NCBI GenBank assembly: GCA_963785035.1
Contig: CAWATG010000005.1
Span: 558,001-622,000 of the forward strand
DNA from: CAWATG01 sp963785035
GTDB taxonomy: Bacteria; Actinomycetota; Acidimicrobiia; IMCC26256; CAWATG01
Direction: 5' to 3'
DNA length: 64,000 bases
The notes under the pieces were generated by a model. The model was not told where the DNA came from, ran no database searches, and saw only the letters and a program-made list of their open reading frames with translations. Position numbers and translations under genes: made by a program. Below are positions 55,180 through 62,989 of this stretch, piece after piece (the stretch's first letter is position 1; each line of letters begins with the position of its first letter).

Positions 55180-56085
55180 TCAATCCACGCGGCACACTGG
55201 ACGAGGCCGTCGCCCAGGAGATCGCGCTGACGGATGAGACCCTCTGCATCGATGCCGTCGCATCCCGCCAGTGCGGAGCACGACGATGGCAGGGTCCAGG
55301 AACTCGTCGCTCCACCAGATCCATTGCTCGACAAGGCGGGCGGGCTCGAACGTGTGCGACGGGTCGGTGATGAACCGAGCGACATCGTCGACGAAGTTGG
55401 GGTCGCTGAGATGGGCGAAGAGCCGCGCTTTGAACTCGTTCGAGCTGATGCCCTCGTGATGGAGGTAATGGGCCGCACATGCGGCCAGCTGATCGTCATC
55501 GAGGCCGAGGTGGAGCCGGGCCAGCTCAAGGTCGTTGAGGTCGCGGCCGTTGCTCCGCTGTGCGAGAGCGCGGAACTTCGTACCGATCATCTCAGCAGGG
55601 TGGAACGTCAGCACGTCGGCCTCGCCGCGCCACCATCCGGTGTCGACGCGCAGCGGTCGTCGTTCGAGGGCGAGCAGCGCCTCGACCTCGTCGATGTTGA
55701 TCTCGACCTTGATGTTGGCGGCCGATCCCCCTCCTGCCGGATCGAATCGCAGCCGGATCTCGAGTTTGCGGTGCTTTGACCTCGTGCGGGCCACATCGAC
55801 GCCCACGCTCCGAGCCACCTCTCGGAGCGCCGACAGGATCGGCCCAAAGTCGGCACCCTCGATACCGAACGCCACGTAGTCGAGATCCTCGCTGTAGCGA
55901 AGCGGCTCGGGCATGACGATCTTGTGGAGGCAGGTCCCACCTCGCCACACGAGGCGGTCCCGAAGCTCGGGGTGGTCGGCGATCTCGACGGCAAGGCGCG
56001 TCAAGATCAGATCCTGTTCGACCTGGCGATCGTTGACCCAAGGGTGCGCGGTCCGCCATGCAGCGATGACCTGCGCAGGTATCAA
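55180..56085 (-). CDS. AbiEii-family toxin (nucleotidyltransferase)
   Basis: AbiEii is the toxin of a type IV toxin-antitoxin and phage-defence system; relatives such as MenT modify tRNA ends with nucleotides. The start is a TTG at 56085 in TTGA overlapping the antitoxin stop, with GGAGG seven bases upstream. The 301-residue product has the four AbiEii motifs: RGGTCLHKIV (GGT..LxK), YSEDLDYVAF (D-x-D-like pair), IKVEINIDEV and GTKFRALAQRSNGRDLNDL. The last 25 residues are Arg/Pro-rich and unlike the family, so the 3' end may be altered. Confidence 0.88.
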   Translation of the reverse strand: MIPAQVIAAWRTAHPWVNDRQVEQDLILTRLAVEIADHPELRDRLVWRGGTCLHKIVMPEPLRYSEDLDYVAFGIEGADFGPILSALREVARSVGVDVARTRSKHRKLEIRLRFDPAGGGSAANIKVEINIDEVEALLALERRPLRVDTGWWRGEADVLTFHPAEMIGTKFRALAQRSNGRDLNDLELARLHLGLDDDQLAACAAHYLHHEGISSNEFKARLFAHLSDPNFVDDVARFITDPSHTFEPARLVEQWIWWSDEFLDPAIVVLRTGGMRRHRCRGSHPSARSPGRRPRPVCRVD

Positions 56086-56864
56086 ACGTCTGCCTCCACG
56101 TGCGTATTGACAACGACGCCCCAGCGCTCGTCGCGCTCGCCTCGGCGGGCCTGGCGAGCATCGAGTAGCACCGTGCGCGTCCGGGATCGAACGAGAGCAT
56201 CGAGGGGCCCGAGGTCGACGTCGGCCTCGACGTGTTCGAGCAGCCACCCGAGTCGCTGGGCGATAGGCCGGGCCCGGCGGTCGGCGAGCTGAGCGAGCTG
56301 AACGCCGTCGAGATCAGGGAGCTCAGCCAGCACCGTCGCCACGTTGGAGAATCCTCCACCCCACGAAGGAGCGTCGACGAGATCGACCGCGCACTGGTTG
56401 GCCGTAGCGACGGTGAGCATCGCTTCTGTTCCGGCGACTCGCGCGGTATCTCGCTCGTCGAGGTGTCGGGTCTGGTGGAAGCGGAGGCGTACGCGCTCGA
56501 TGTCGCGGTTGAGTACGTGCCGGTTGACGACGACCTGGTACTCCTGGACCGCTTGATGGGCGGCACCCCAGTGCGCTGCTGCGGATAGGAAGCCGACGTA
56601 GTAGTCGCAGCCGAGGTGGCTCATCATGACGTCGATGAAGTGATCACCGGGAACGACACGCCAGCTCCGGTACTGAGGGGACACGGGTACGTAGAGCCCC
56701 TTGGCCGGTGAGAACAGCAGCCCCTTGGCGATGGCGTTGGCTGTCGCCGCTCGCACGGCGCCGGCACTCGCTCCGGTCTCTTCGAGGATCTGGGCGGAAG
56801 TGATCGAGCCTCGGCCCTCGGCTTGGAGCCGATCCCAGAGCGCCTCGAAGTCAGTTCGTTTCAC
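56082..56864 (-). CDS. AbiEi-family antitoxin and autorepressor
   Basis: AbiEi neutralises AbiEii and represses the operon through an N-terminal winged helix. The start chosen is the GTG at 56864 (VKRTDFEALWDRLQAEG), placed directly after an inverted-repeat operator; the open frame goes 41 codons further but through the operator into repeated DNA. The 260-residue product has the winged helix (SAQILEETGASAGAVRAATA, NAIAKGLLFSPAKGLYVP) and the AbiEi_4-type middle part with FIDVMMSHLGCDYYVGFLSA. The stop overlaps the toxin start. Confidence 0.86.
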   Translation of the reverse strand: MKRTDFEALWDRLQAEGRGSITSAQILEETGASAGAVRAATANAIAKGLLFSPAKGLYVPVSPQYRSWRVVPGDHFIDVMMSHLGCDYYVGFLSAAAHWGAAHQAVQEYQVVVNRHVLNRDIERVRLRFHQTRHLDERDTARVAGTEAMLTVATANQCAVDLVDAPSWGGGFSNVATVLAELPDLDGVQLAQLADRRARPIAQRLGWLLEHVEADVDLGPLDALVRSRTRTVLLDARQARRGERDERWGVVVNTHVEADV

Positions 56865-56865
56865 T

Positions 56866-56888
56866 AAAGTGATCTTAGACCTCACTTT
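56866..56888. promoter_or_regulatory. Inverted repeat operator of the AbiE operon
   Basis: AAAGTGA, 9 bases, TCACTTT is a perfect 7-bp inverted repeat one base upstream of the AbiEi GTG on the minus strand. AbiEi proteins studied so far bind inverted repeats in their own promoter, so this is the natural candidate. The core is AT-rich compared with its surroundings, as expected for a promoter. Confidence 0.7.
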
Positions 56889-57049
56889 TATGAAACGGAA
56901 GGTCGACTCTCCGCCGCTCGCCGCGCCTCCAGCGTCTCGAGGAGCAGCTCCTGGAAGCACTGGAGTCCGAAACCACCGGCGCGCCACCGGTCAGCGCGAA
57001 TTTCACGCCGGGTATCTGAGTCATCCGACCGCGATCGCGAGGAGCAGCG

Positions 57050-57539
57050 ATGAGCATTTTCGAGGCGCCGATCAACACACTTTCCGGTGAAGCCACCACG
57101 CTCGCAGAGCACAAGGGCAAGGCATTGTTGCTCGTCAACGTTGCGTCAAAGTGCGGCCTGACGCCCCAATACGCCGGCCTCCAAGAACTTCACGAGACCT
57201 ATCACGATCGCGGCTTCGCAGTCCTTGGCTTTCCGTGCAACCAGTTCATGGGTCAGGAACCGGGTACGCCAAGCGAGATAGCGGCGTTCTGCGAGTCGAA
57301 CTACGGCGTGAGCTTCCCGCTCTACGAGAAGATCGATGTGAATGGCGAGGCCAAGCACCCGATCTTCCAAGACACTCGAGGAGACCGCGGACTCCGACGG
57401 CCACAGTGGCGATATACGCTGGAATTTCGAGAAGTTCCTGGTAGCGGCTTCAGGAGAGATCGTCGGTCGGTACGCGCCAACGATCGAACCACTCGACGGC
57501 GCGCTCATTGGCGACATCGAGGACGCCCTCCCCCGCTGA
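57050..57539 (+). pseudogene. Glutathione peroxidase family protein, one frameshift (copy B)
   Basis: This is nearly identical to the copy at 43569-44058, with a few changes such as Asn for Lys at residue 11 and Ser for Thr in NYGVSFPLY. The same one-base surplus (TTCCAAG at 57367-57368) splits the peroxidatic Cys and Gln in the first frame from the Trp-containing end in the second. A complete ribosome site GAGGAGC precedes the ATG, so it could be expressed if the break is an artefact. Confidence 0.88.
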
Positions 57540-57546
57540 ACCCGCC

Positions 57547-58121
57547 TCAGCCCTCCGAGGGAAAGTTCAGGTAGTACCGGCTCGGCGTCGGTCCACGCTG
57601 GCCCTGATACTTCGAGCCCTTTGCATCACTGCCATACGGATGCTGGGCCGCGGTCGTCATCCGCAGAAAGGAGATCTGTCCGATCTTCATGCCTGGGTAG
57701 ATCGCAATCGGCAGGTTGGCAACATTGGAAAGCTCGAGTGTGAGATGGCCGTCCCAGCCGGCATCGACGAAACCCGCGGTGCTGTGGATCAACAGCCCGA
57801 GACGCCCAAGCGAACTCTTGCCCTCGAGTCTCGCAACGAGATCGGCGGGGAGCTTCACGCGTTCGAGCGTGGTGCCCAGTACGAACTCGCCAGGATGGAG
57901 ATACGAACGCATGCGTCAGGCTTGATCTCGACCAGCTCGGTCAGATCCTCCTGCGGCTCCTTCGGATCGATGAACGTCGTCGTGTGATTCCGAAACACGC
58001 GAAAGTACGCGTCCACGTGGAGGTCAACCGACGACGGCTGGATGCACGCCTCGTCCAACGGCTCGATGAGGATGCGACCGGCGCTGAGTTCTTCGCGAAT
58101 GGAGATGTCAGAGAGAATCAT
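57547..58121 (-). pseudogene. dcd: dCTP deaminase Dcd, frameshifted copy B
   Basis: Relative to the intact copy A this copy has two extra T residues within about 15 bases (GAGATACG and GCATGCG at 57899-57915). The net shift of two bases breaks the protein after EIKPDA. The N-terminal 64 residues remain in one frame and VLGTTLERVKLPADL to the end in another. The other changes are mostly silent, so the inactivation looks recent, or it is an error. Confidence 0.9.
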
Positions 58122-58302
58122 CGGGCTCGGATCGTAGCCGCGTGCGGAATTGACCTCAGGAGATCGGCGGCATCATCGCAATGAGCCTGAAGGTTTCTGC
58201 TCAACACGATCGCGTCGAAGCGCTCGCCAACGACATGCGGCGATGTCAACTTCGTGACATTGTGCCCTGAGCAAATACCGAACGCTCAGGCAGCATGATC
58301 TG

Positions 58303-59361
58303 ATGAGAACCCTTGTGAAGGCTTTGAGCGCCGCCGTCTTGATGGCCGTGCTGGCGGTGGGATGCGACAACGATTCGTCGACCGAGCGGCGCACAACGAC
58401 GAGCATCAAAGAGCGGCCCGCTACCAGTTCCACCTCTCCGCCGAGCACTGCCGTGCCCGTGGTCGACACGGACACCGCCATCTGGCCGTTCGTCACACGC
58501 TCCGATCGCTACGACGATCCGGTGAAGGCCGCTCGTTCCTTCGCCACGGAATTCCTCGGGTTCGTCGATCCAATCGTCGGCGTCTTCATGCAGGGCGATA
58601 CCCGTTCCGGTGAAGTCGAGGTCAAAGCGAGTTCGCCCGGTCCCACCACGACCGTCGCGGTCCGCCAGCTCGGCCCCGACAACACGTGGTGGGTCATCGC
58701 CGCCTCGAGCGCGAACCTGCAACTCGAAACGCCGACATGGAACATGCCGATCGCATCACCGGTCACGTTGGCCGGCCGCAGCATTGCGTTCGAGGCGGTT
58801 GTCAACGTCGAAATCCGCCAAGACGGGACGACAAAGCCCCTCGCGAGCGACACGGTCATGGGTGGCGGCACCGAAATTGCCCCGTTCTCGAAGGCGATCA
58901 CCTTCAGTCAGCCGACAGCTTCGAGGGGAGCGATCGTCCTGAAGACACTTTCACCCAAGGACGGGAACATCGCCGAAGCCGGCGTGCTGCGAGTCAGGTT
59001 CAGCAACCTCCTGCCGACAATCGAGAAGGCATTCGACTCGAACAACGATGCCCCGATCAAAGACCACATGGCAACGTCGGTTGAGTATGCGATCGCTGGA
59101 TCCGAGGCCTACGGCACCGTGCCGGGGGCCCAAGCGGTGGCGAAGATGTCCTCGTACCTGACGGAGGCGCGTGGACCATGGAGTTTCGACATTCCCCCGA
59201 CCACACTCGACCTCTACAAGCGCGGACCGTACGGCCGTTACTTGATCGACGACACCTACTTCGGCGTCGGTGCCGGCCAGCAGTTCGTTTCCTTTCGTGT
59301 GAACCTCGCCGGCAAGATCGACCAGATCTTCATGTCTGCGCACACAGACCTTCTCAAGTAG
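58303..59361 (+). CDS. Putative lipoprotein, possibly with a Gmad2-type domain
   Basis: The 352-residue product has a lipoprotein signal (ALSAAVLMAVLAVGCDN, with lipobox AVGC and Cys21), a Thr/Ser/Pro-rich linker to about residue 50, and a mixed globular part. The stretch ATRSFATEFLGF-like (AARSFATEFLGFVDPIVGVF) with following strands, and the later ETPTWNMPIASPVTLAGRS, resemble the Gmad2 immunoglobulin-like domain of spore-germination-type lipoproteins. It is probably anchored outside the membrane. Function is unknown. It starts about 160 bases after repeat B. Confidence 0.78.
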   Translation: MRTLVKALSAAVLMAVLAVGCDNDSSTERRTTTSIKERPATSSTSPPSTAVPVVDTDTAIWPFVTRSDRYDDPVKAARSFATEFLGFVDPIVGVFMQGDTRSGEVEVKASSPGPTTTVAVRQLGPDNTWWVIAASSANLQLETPTWNMPIASPVTLAGRSIAFEAVVNVEIRQDGTTKPLASDTVMGGGTEIAPFSKAITFSQPTASRGAIVLKTLSPKDGNIAEAGVLRVRFSNLLPTIEKAFDSNNDAPIKDHMATSVEYAIAGSEAYGTVPGAQAVAKMSSYLTEARGPWSFDIPPTTLDLYKRGPYGRYLIDDTYFGVGAGQQFVSFRVNLAGKIDQIFMSAHTDLLK

Positions 59362-59426
59362 ACGACCGGTCGGCGGCTCGTAGTCCTGGCACGGTCCGAC
59401 ACTCGCGTCGCGCTTCTGGTTCTGCG

Positions 59427-60848
59427 TCACGCCGAGCCTTCCTCGGCGATCGGTTCGGGTTCGGTTTCACCCTGATCGAGGCGGAACGGCGGGTACTCGT
59501 CAGTCATCAGTGCCGCGTAGGCGATGACGCGGTATGCCCATCGGTTGAGTCCGACGACCAGGTCGGCGATACCACGTGGATAGCGTCCGATGAACAACAA
59601 CACGACGACCGCGACCATCAGGAGCCAGCCCATCAATCCGGGAAAACCCGCGATGAGCGAACCGTCGCCGCTGCCCCAACCCAAGAACATCCCAGTACCG
59701 AAGGCACCCAAGACGATGTAGTGGGGAATCGCGAGGAGCCACCACTTCACGAGCACGAGGCCGCGTGAGAGCTGTTCGGGATAACCGATTTCGAGAGTTG
59801 CCGGGTAGTCCGGGCACTCGCCCAGCGTGAACGGCGGGTAACGATCGGTCCCGAACGCTCCGAACGAATAGAACGCGACGCGCCAACTCCAGCGTAAGAC
59901 ACCGGCGTTGAAGTCGAAGAGCGAGCGTGGGTAGCGGCCGGTAAAGAGAATCGCGAACCCGGCAATCACCGTGACGACCGCGAAGCACAGCCACAACACC
60001 ACGAGAACAACCAAATGCGGGAAGAGCAACACCCCCTTGACGAGCCATAACCACCGGCTCAGCTTCGGATCGAAGCGACCCCCGAGGCGCACCGGACGCA
60101 GACCTGCGATCGGGGCCTCTGGGATCCGCCGGCCAAGCCTGGTCACTCCGACCACGAGCAGGATCGTTCCGACCATCATCAGCACGGCGAAGCCGGCGAG
60201 AAACCCGATCGCGACCGGCAGCACCCAATCTGCCTTGACGCCGACCGAGACCTCTGCTCCGACACCTTTCGATGCGTCGGCGTTCATGACGACGATCGCC
60301 CACCTGCCGCGTTGAAGCTCCCACTCGACGCTTTGATCTCCTGGACCCTGGGCCGACACTGCCCAGAAACGCTGCTCTCCAGGTGGCGCAGCCGGTGCGC
60401 CACCGCGCTCGACGTCATATGTCGCGCTGAAGGGCCGCACGTCAATGCTGTCGACCTGCGCATGCGCGACACCCGCAAGATAGCGATCAACGTCACGTTG
60501 GCGACCGATGCCGACGAACACCGGGGCGTCGTTCTCCGTCGCCACCTGCAGTCGCACGGTCGCGATATCCCCGAAGTCGAAACTGGGATCATCGCTACCA
60601 GGGAGGACCCCGAGATCGAGATTCTCAGACGTGACCGCGTACGTGAGCGTCTCGAAGTGTTCGGCATTGCTGGTGAAGAAGCCTTCAGCATCCCGTTGCG
60701 TGCTGTACGCCCAGGTCGCGAATCCACCCACAGCGCCGAGCGCGAGCGAGATCAAGAGGAGCACCGCACCGAAGACGGTCAGCACGATGCGCCCCACCGG
60801 CGGGCCCTGGTGCTCCGGTGACAGAGGGGCGGGAACTTTCGACGTCAT
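59427..60848 (-). CDS. DUF4389 membrane protein
   Basis: The 473-residue protein has an N-terminal membrane helix (IVLTVFGAVLLLISLALGAV), an extracytoplasmic beta-rich domain of about 170 residues, a second helix (VLPVAIGFLAGFAVLMMVG) and then two copies of the DUF4389 unit. Each unit has paired helices and the motif FTGRYPRSLFDFNAGVLRW / FIGRYPRGIADLVVGLNRWA followed by TD.YPPF. DUF4389 proteins are common in Actinobacteria and have no known role. It converges on the lipoprotein gene. Confidence 0.88.
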   Translation of the reverse strand: MTSKVPAPLSPEHQGPPVGRIVLTVFGAVLLLISLALGAVGGFATWAYSTQRDAEGFFTSNAEHFETLTYAVTSENLDLGVLPGSDDPSFDFGDIATVRLQVATENDAPVFVGIGRQRDVDRYLAGVAHAQVDSIDVRPFSATYDVERGGAPAAPPGEQRFWAVSAQGPGDQSVEWELQRGRWAIVVMNADASKGVGAEVSVGVKADWVLPVAIGFLAGFAVLMMVGTILLVVGVTRLGRRIPEAPIAGLRPVRLGGRFDPKLSRWLWLVKGVLLFPHLVVLVVLWLCFAVVTVIAGFAILFTGRYPRSLFDFNAGVLRWSWRVAFYSFGAFGTDRYPPFTLGECPDYPATLEIGYPEQLSRGLVLVKWWLLAIPHYIVLGAFGTGMFLGWGSGDGSLIAGFPGLMGWLLMVAVVVLLFIGRYPRGIADLVVGLNRWAYRVIAYAALMTDEYPPFRLDQGETEPEPIAEEGSA

Positions 60849-61239
60849 GAACTCATCCAGCGAACGGCTTGCTCTTCATTGGCGACAAGCATCTGCATCG
60901 TCCTTCCGCGCACGAACTCCGATTGCCGGGCTCGTTGCACTCTGGCGCGCACGACTTGCTCGCAGCAGAGGCGAACGTCCATTGTCGTCGCACCCCAGCC
61001 GTCAGCTGTACCTCAGTCGTCGCGAACTTGGACTCGGTGCCTCTCGCCGCCAACCCCCCGGCCGACTGCCAGCCACGCGGGCGATGCTTGCTAGCGTCTC
61101 GTGCTGCGTGGTGACGCCAATGGTCGCGACGTGTTGTTTTGGAGAGGTCACTCCAGGGCTTCGGCTGAGGTTGGGCGTGTCCGATCCCTTCGGCGGCACC
61201 GACGCTGAGCCTGGCGTGTGTCCGGCTCAGACGCTTCAC
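60849..61239. other. Intergenic stretch before the second tRNA-Gly
   Basis: I see no gene in these 391 bases. The open frames on both strands are out-of-frame or antisense continuations with no family features. A short similarity (TGCTTGCTA near 61085) to the DNA just upstream of the first tRNA-Gly (54607) is too brief to interpret. Confidence 0.5.
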
Positions 61240-61310
61240 GCGGGTGTAGCTCAGAGGCAGAACATCAGCTTCCCAAGCTGAGAACGCGAGTTCGATTCTC
61301 GTCACCCGCT
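61240..61310 (+). tRNA. tRNA-Gly (anticodon CCC), second copy
   Basis: The fold is the same 71-base cloverleaf as 54632-54702 with a regular D-stem (GTAGCTCAGAGGCAGAAC). Flanks differ from the first copy on both sides. This copy has the more usual sequence and is the better candidate for the native gene, the other being the copy carried or remade by an insertion. Confidence 0.94.
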
Positions 61311-61483
61311 CCAGTTCCACGGCCGGTCATAACACATCAAGGAGCCCGGGCCTCCGTCGTTCGAGGGCCCGAGACGGGCGTCCGCTTGCCTCTTCGCTCA
61401 ACTCCTACCCCGCGTGGTCAACACAACGAGTCGTCCAACGAGGCACCGTCGATCACGCTGTCGATCGCACGGGACCGTGGTGA

Positions 61484-62674
61484 TCAGCTGTCGATGATCT
61501 GGAACACCCGGCGGTTCCAGTAGAGGCGGTCGTACCGCGCGTCTCCGTAGGGCTCAAGGATCCCAAGCTCGACGAGCGACCCAATCGCGTTGCGGTTGGC
61601 CTGGTTCGTGCGGCCGTAGCGTCGCTGGGCCTCGGAGACCGAGAGGATCGGATATGCGATGAGGTCGTCGGCGATCTCCACGGCCAACCGAGCACGTGGG
61701 AAGGAGGAGCGCACCGTCTCGCCGAGCTCCTCACGCAAGCCGAGCAGGCGCATGATGCGCTCATGGCCTGAGCTGGCCTCGGCACAGACGGCCTGCGCGA
61801 AAAACTGGACCCAGGGACCCCAATCACCGGTGGTACTGACGGCCAGGAGGTGATCGCGGTATTCGTCGGCGCGGTCCTTCAGCCACGGCGAGACAGACAA
61901 GACCGGCGACCGAAGCGCACCCTCGCGCATGAACTGCAGGATGGCGACGAGGCGTCCGACACGACCGTTGCCGTCGGTGAACGGGTGGAGCATCTCGAAC
62001 TGGTAGTGCGCCATCGCTACGCGGGCGATGAGCTGGATCTGCTCGTAAGGCTTCTCAGCGCTCAGCCAGGCGATCCACCGCTCGCACATGGCCCGAAGCT
62101 GGTCGCCTGGGGGTGGAGGCGTGAAGCGGCTCTCGCTTACCCGGCGATTCTTTGTCCCGATGAAGACCTGGCTCTGCCGGATCGCGCCGGCTTCCGGACC
62201 GTCGCTCTCGGTGCCCCGGACGATCTCGGCTTGCAACGAGGCCAACATCCCGAGCGTGATCGGGCGCTCACCTATCCAGCCATACGCGCCGTCGGCGGCA
62301 CGGGCGTAGTTCATGACCTCGCGCACGTTGGGCGCTACCTCGGTCTCTTGCTCCTCAAAGGGGAGGACCTCGGCTGCGAACAACTCGGTGAGCTCCGCAT
62401 AGGTTCCCTCGAGCGCTGAGGTGCCGATCGCTTCACGACGGGTGGCGATACGCGTTACCAGATGGGGATTGGGGATGAGACTGGCTGCCGCATCGAGGCG
62501 ACCGAGCTCCACGTTTGCCTCGCTGACCACCATCCACACGGACCCAGGCAGGTCCACGCGGTCGGGCAGATCTTCCGGGACGAAGGCCCAAGCCTCGTAG
62601 TCCTCACCGAAGCGCGCGTCGTGGCCACTGTTGGCGACGACCGATCCGATCGGCGAGTCCCGCAACGACGACAT
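61484..62674 (-). CDS. Fic-family protein with self-inhibitory helix
   Basis: Fic proteins usually transfer AMP to target hydroxyls. The start chosen is the ATG at 62674; a start 23 codons earlier would overlap an inverted repeat. The roughly 396-residue product has an N-terminal Fic_N-type part, the inhibitory motif TSALEG near residue 90 (the (S/T)xxxE(G/N) pattern) and the complete active site HPFTDGNGRVGR. It also has a C-terminal winged-helix-like part (YPILSVSEAQRRYGRTNQA and LVELGILEPYG). This layout is typical of Fic proteins that act in cis with their own inhibitory helix. Confidence 0.9.
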   Translation of the reverse strand: MSSLRDSPIGSVVANSGHDARFGEDYEAWAFVPEDLPDRVDLPGSVWMVVSEANVELGRLDAAASLIPNPHLVTRIATRREAIGTSALEGTYAELTELFAAEVLPFEEQETEVAPNVREVMNYARAADGAYGWIGERPITLGMLASLQAEIVRGTESDGPEAGAIRQSQVFIGTKNRRVSESRFTPPPPGDQLRAMCERWIAWLSAEKPYEQIQLIARVAMAHYQFEMLHPFTDGNGRVGRLVAILQFMREGALRSPVLSVSPWLKDRADEYRDHLLAVSTTGDWGPWVQFFAQAVCAEASSGHERIMRLLGLREELGETVRSSFPRARLAVEIADDLIAYPILSVSEAQRRYGRTNQANRNAIGSLVELGILEPYGDARYDRLYWNRRVFQIIDS

Positions 62675-62717
62675 GACTTGGGTTGTAGGTCTCTGACTCC
62701 AAGTCTCGCGGCTGAAA

Positions 62718-62744
62718 CTTGGAATTACGGTGCTGTAATCCAAG
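62718..62744. promoter_or_regulatory. Inverted repeat upstream of the Fic gene
   Basis: CTTGG-A-ATTAC, 6 bases, GTAAT-CCAAG is a 10-bp inverted repeat with a one-base bulge, 44 bases upstream of the chosen Fic start. A further CCAAG half-site lies at 62699-62703. It may be the operator bound by the winged-helix end of the Fic protein. This is an inference from position. Confidence 0.5.
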
Positions 62745-62989
62745 TCTCGGCGGGGTCGTCTGCCCTGGCACTATGTACCCGGTCACGAGGCGGCATGACC
62801 CTTGTCAAGCCCCGGTACCCGCCTGACAGGTCGTATTCGGTAGCTACCTGACAGTCGGTGACGGGTTCAGGCGGCGTTGATCCTGCGAGGTCGGCCATAG
62901 CCTCGATCTCGGTCACGGTCGCCCTGCCGGGAGCCAGCTGCAGATGCCTCGCGGGACGTCTCGGCGGTCGAACAACGACTCCAGCTCCG

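Larger units (their letters stand above)
56947..58145. repeat. Direct repeat copy B (end of Fe-S gene, gpx, dcd)
   Basis: This is the second copy of 43466-44662, same orientation, about 98 percent identical. It carries the last 70 bases of the Fe-S gene, a frameshifted gpx and a frameshifted dcd. The left edge lies 60 bases from the AbiE operator. The right edge passes into unrelated DNA leading to a lipoprotein gene. No inverted terminal repeats or transposase are seen at either edge. Confidence 0.95.

Noticed and set aside
43466..58145. Composite transposon explanation for the direct repeats
   Set aside because: The repeats contain housekeeping genes (gpx, dcd), not insertion sequences, and no transposase or terminal inverted repeat is seen.
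59500..60324. Second long minus-strand frame inside the DUF4389 gene
   Set aside because: Out-of-frame shadow of a gene with clear membrane helices and RYP motifs.
60853..61320. Minus-strand frame with RIELAFSAWEADVLPL over the second tRNA-Gly, and the similar one at 54530-55027
   Set aside because: This peptide is the antisense translation of the tRNA-Gly itself and appears at both tRNA copies; it is not a protein.
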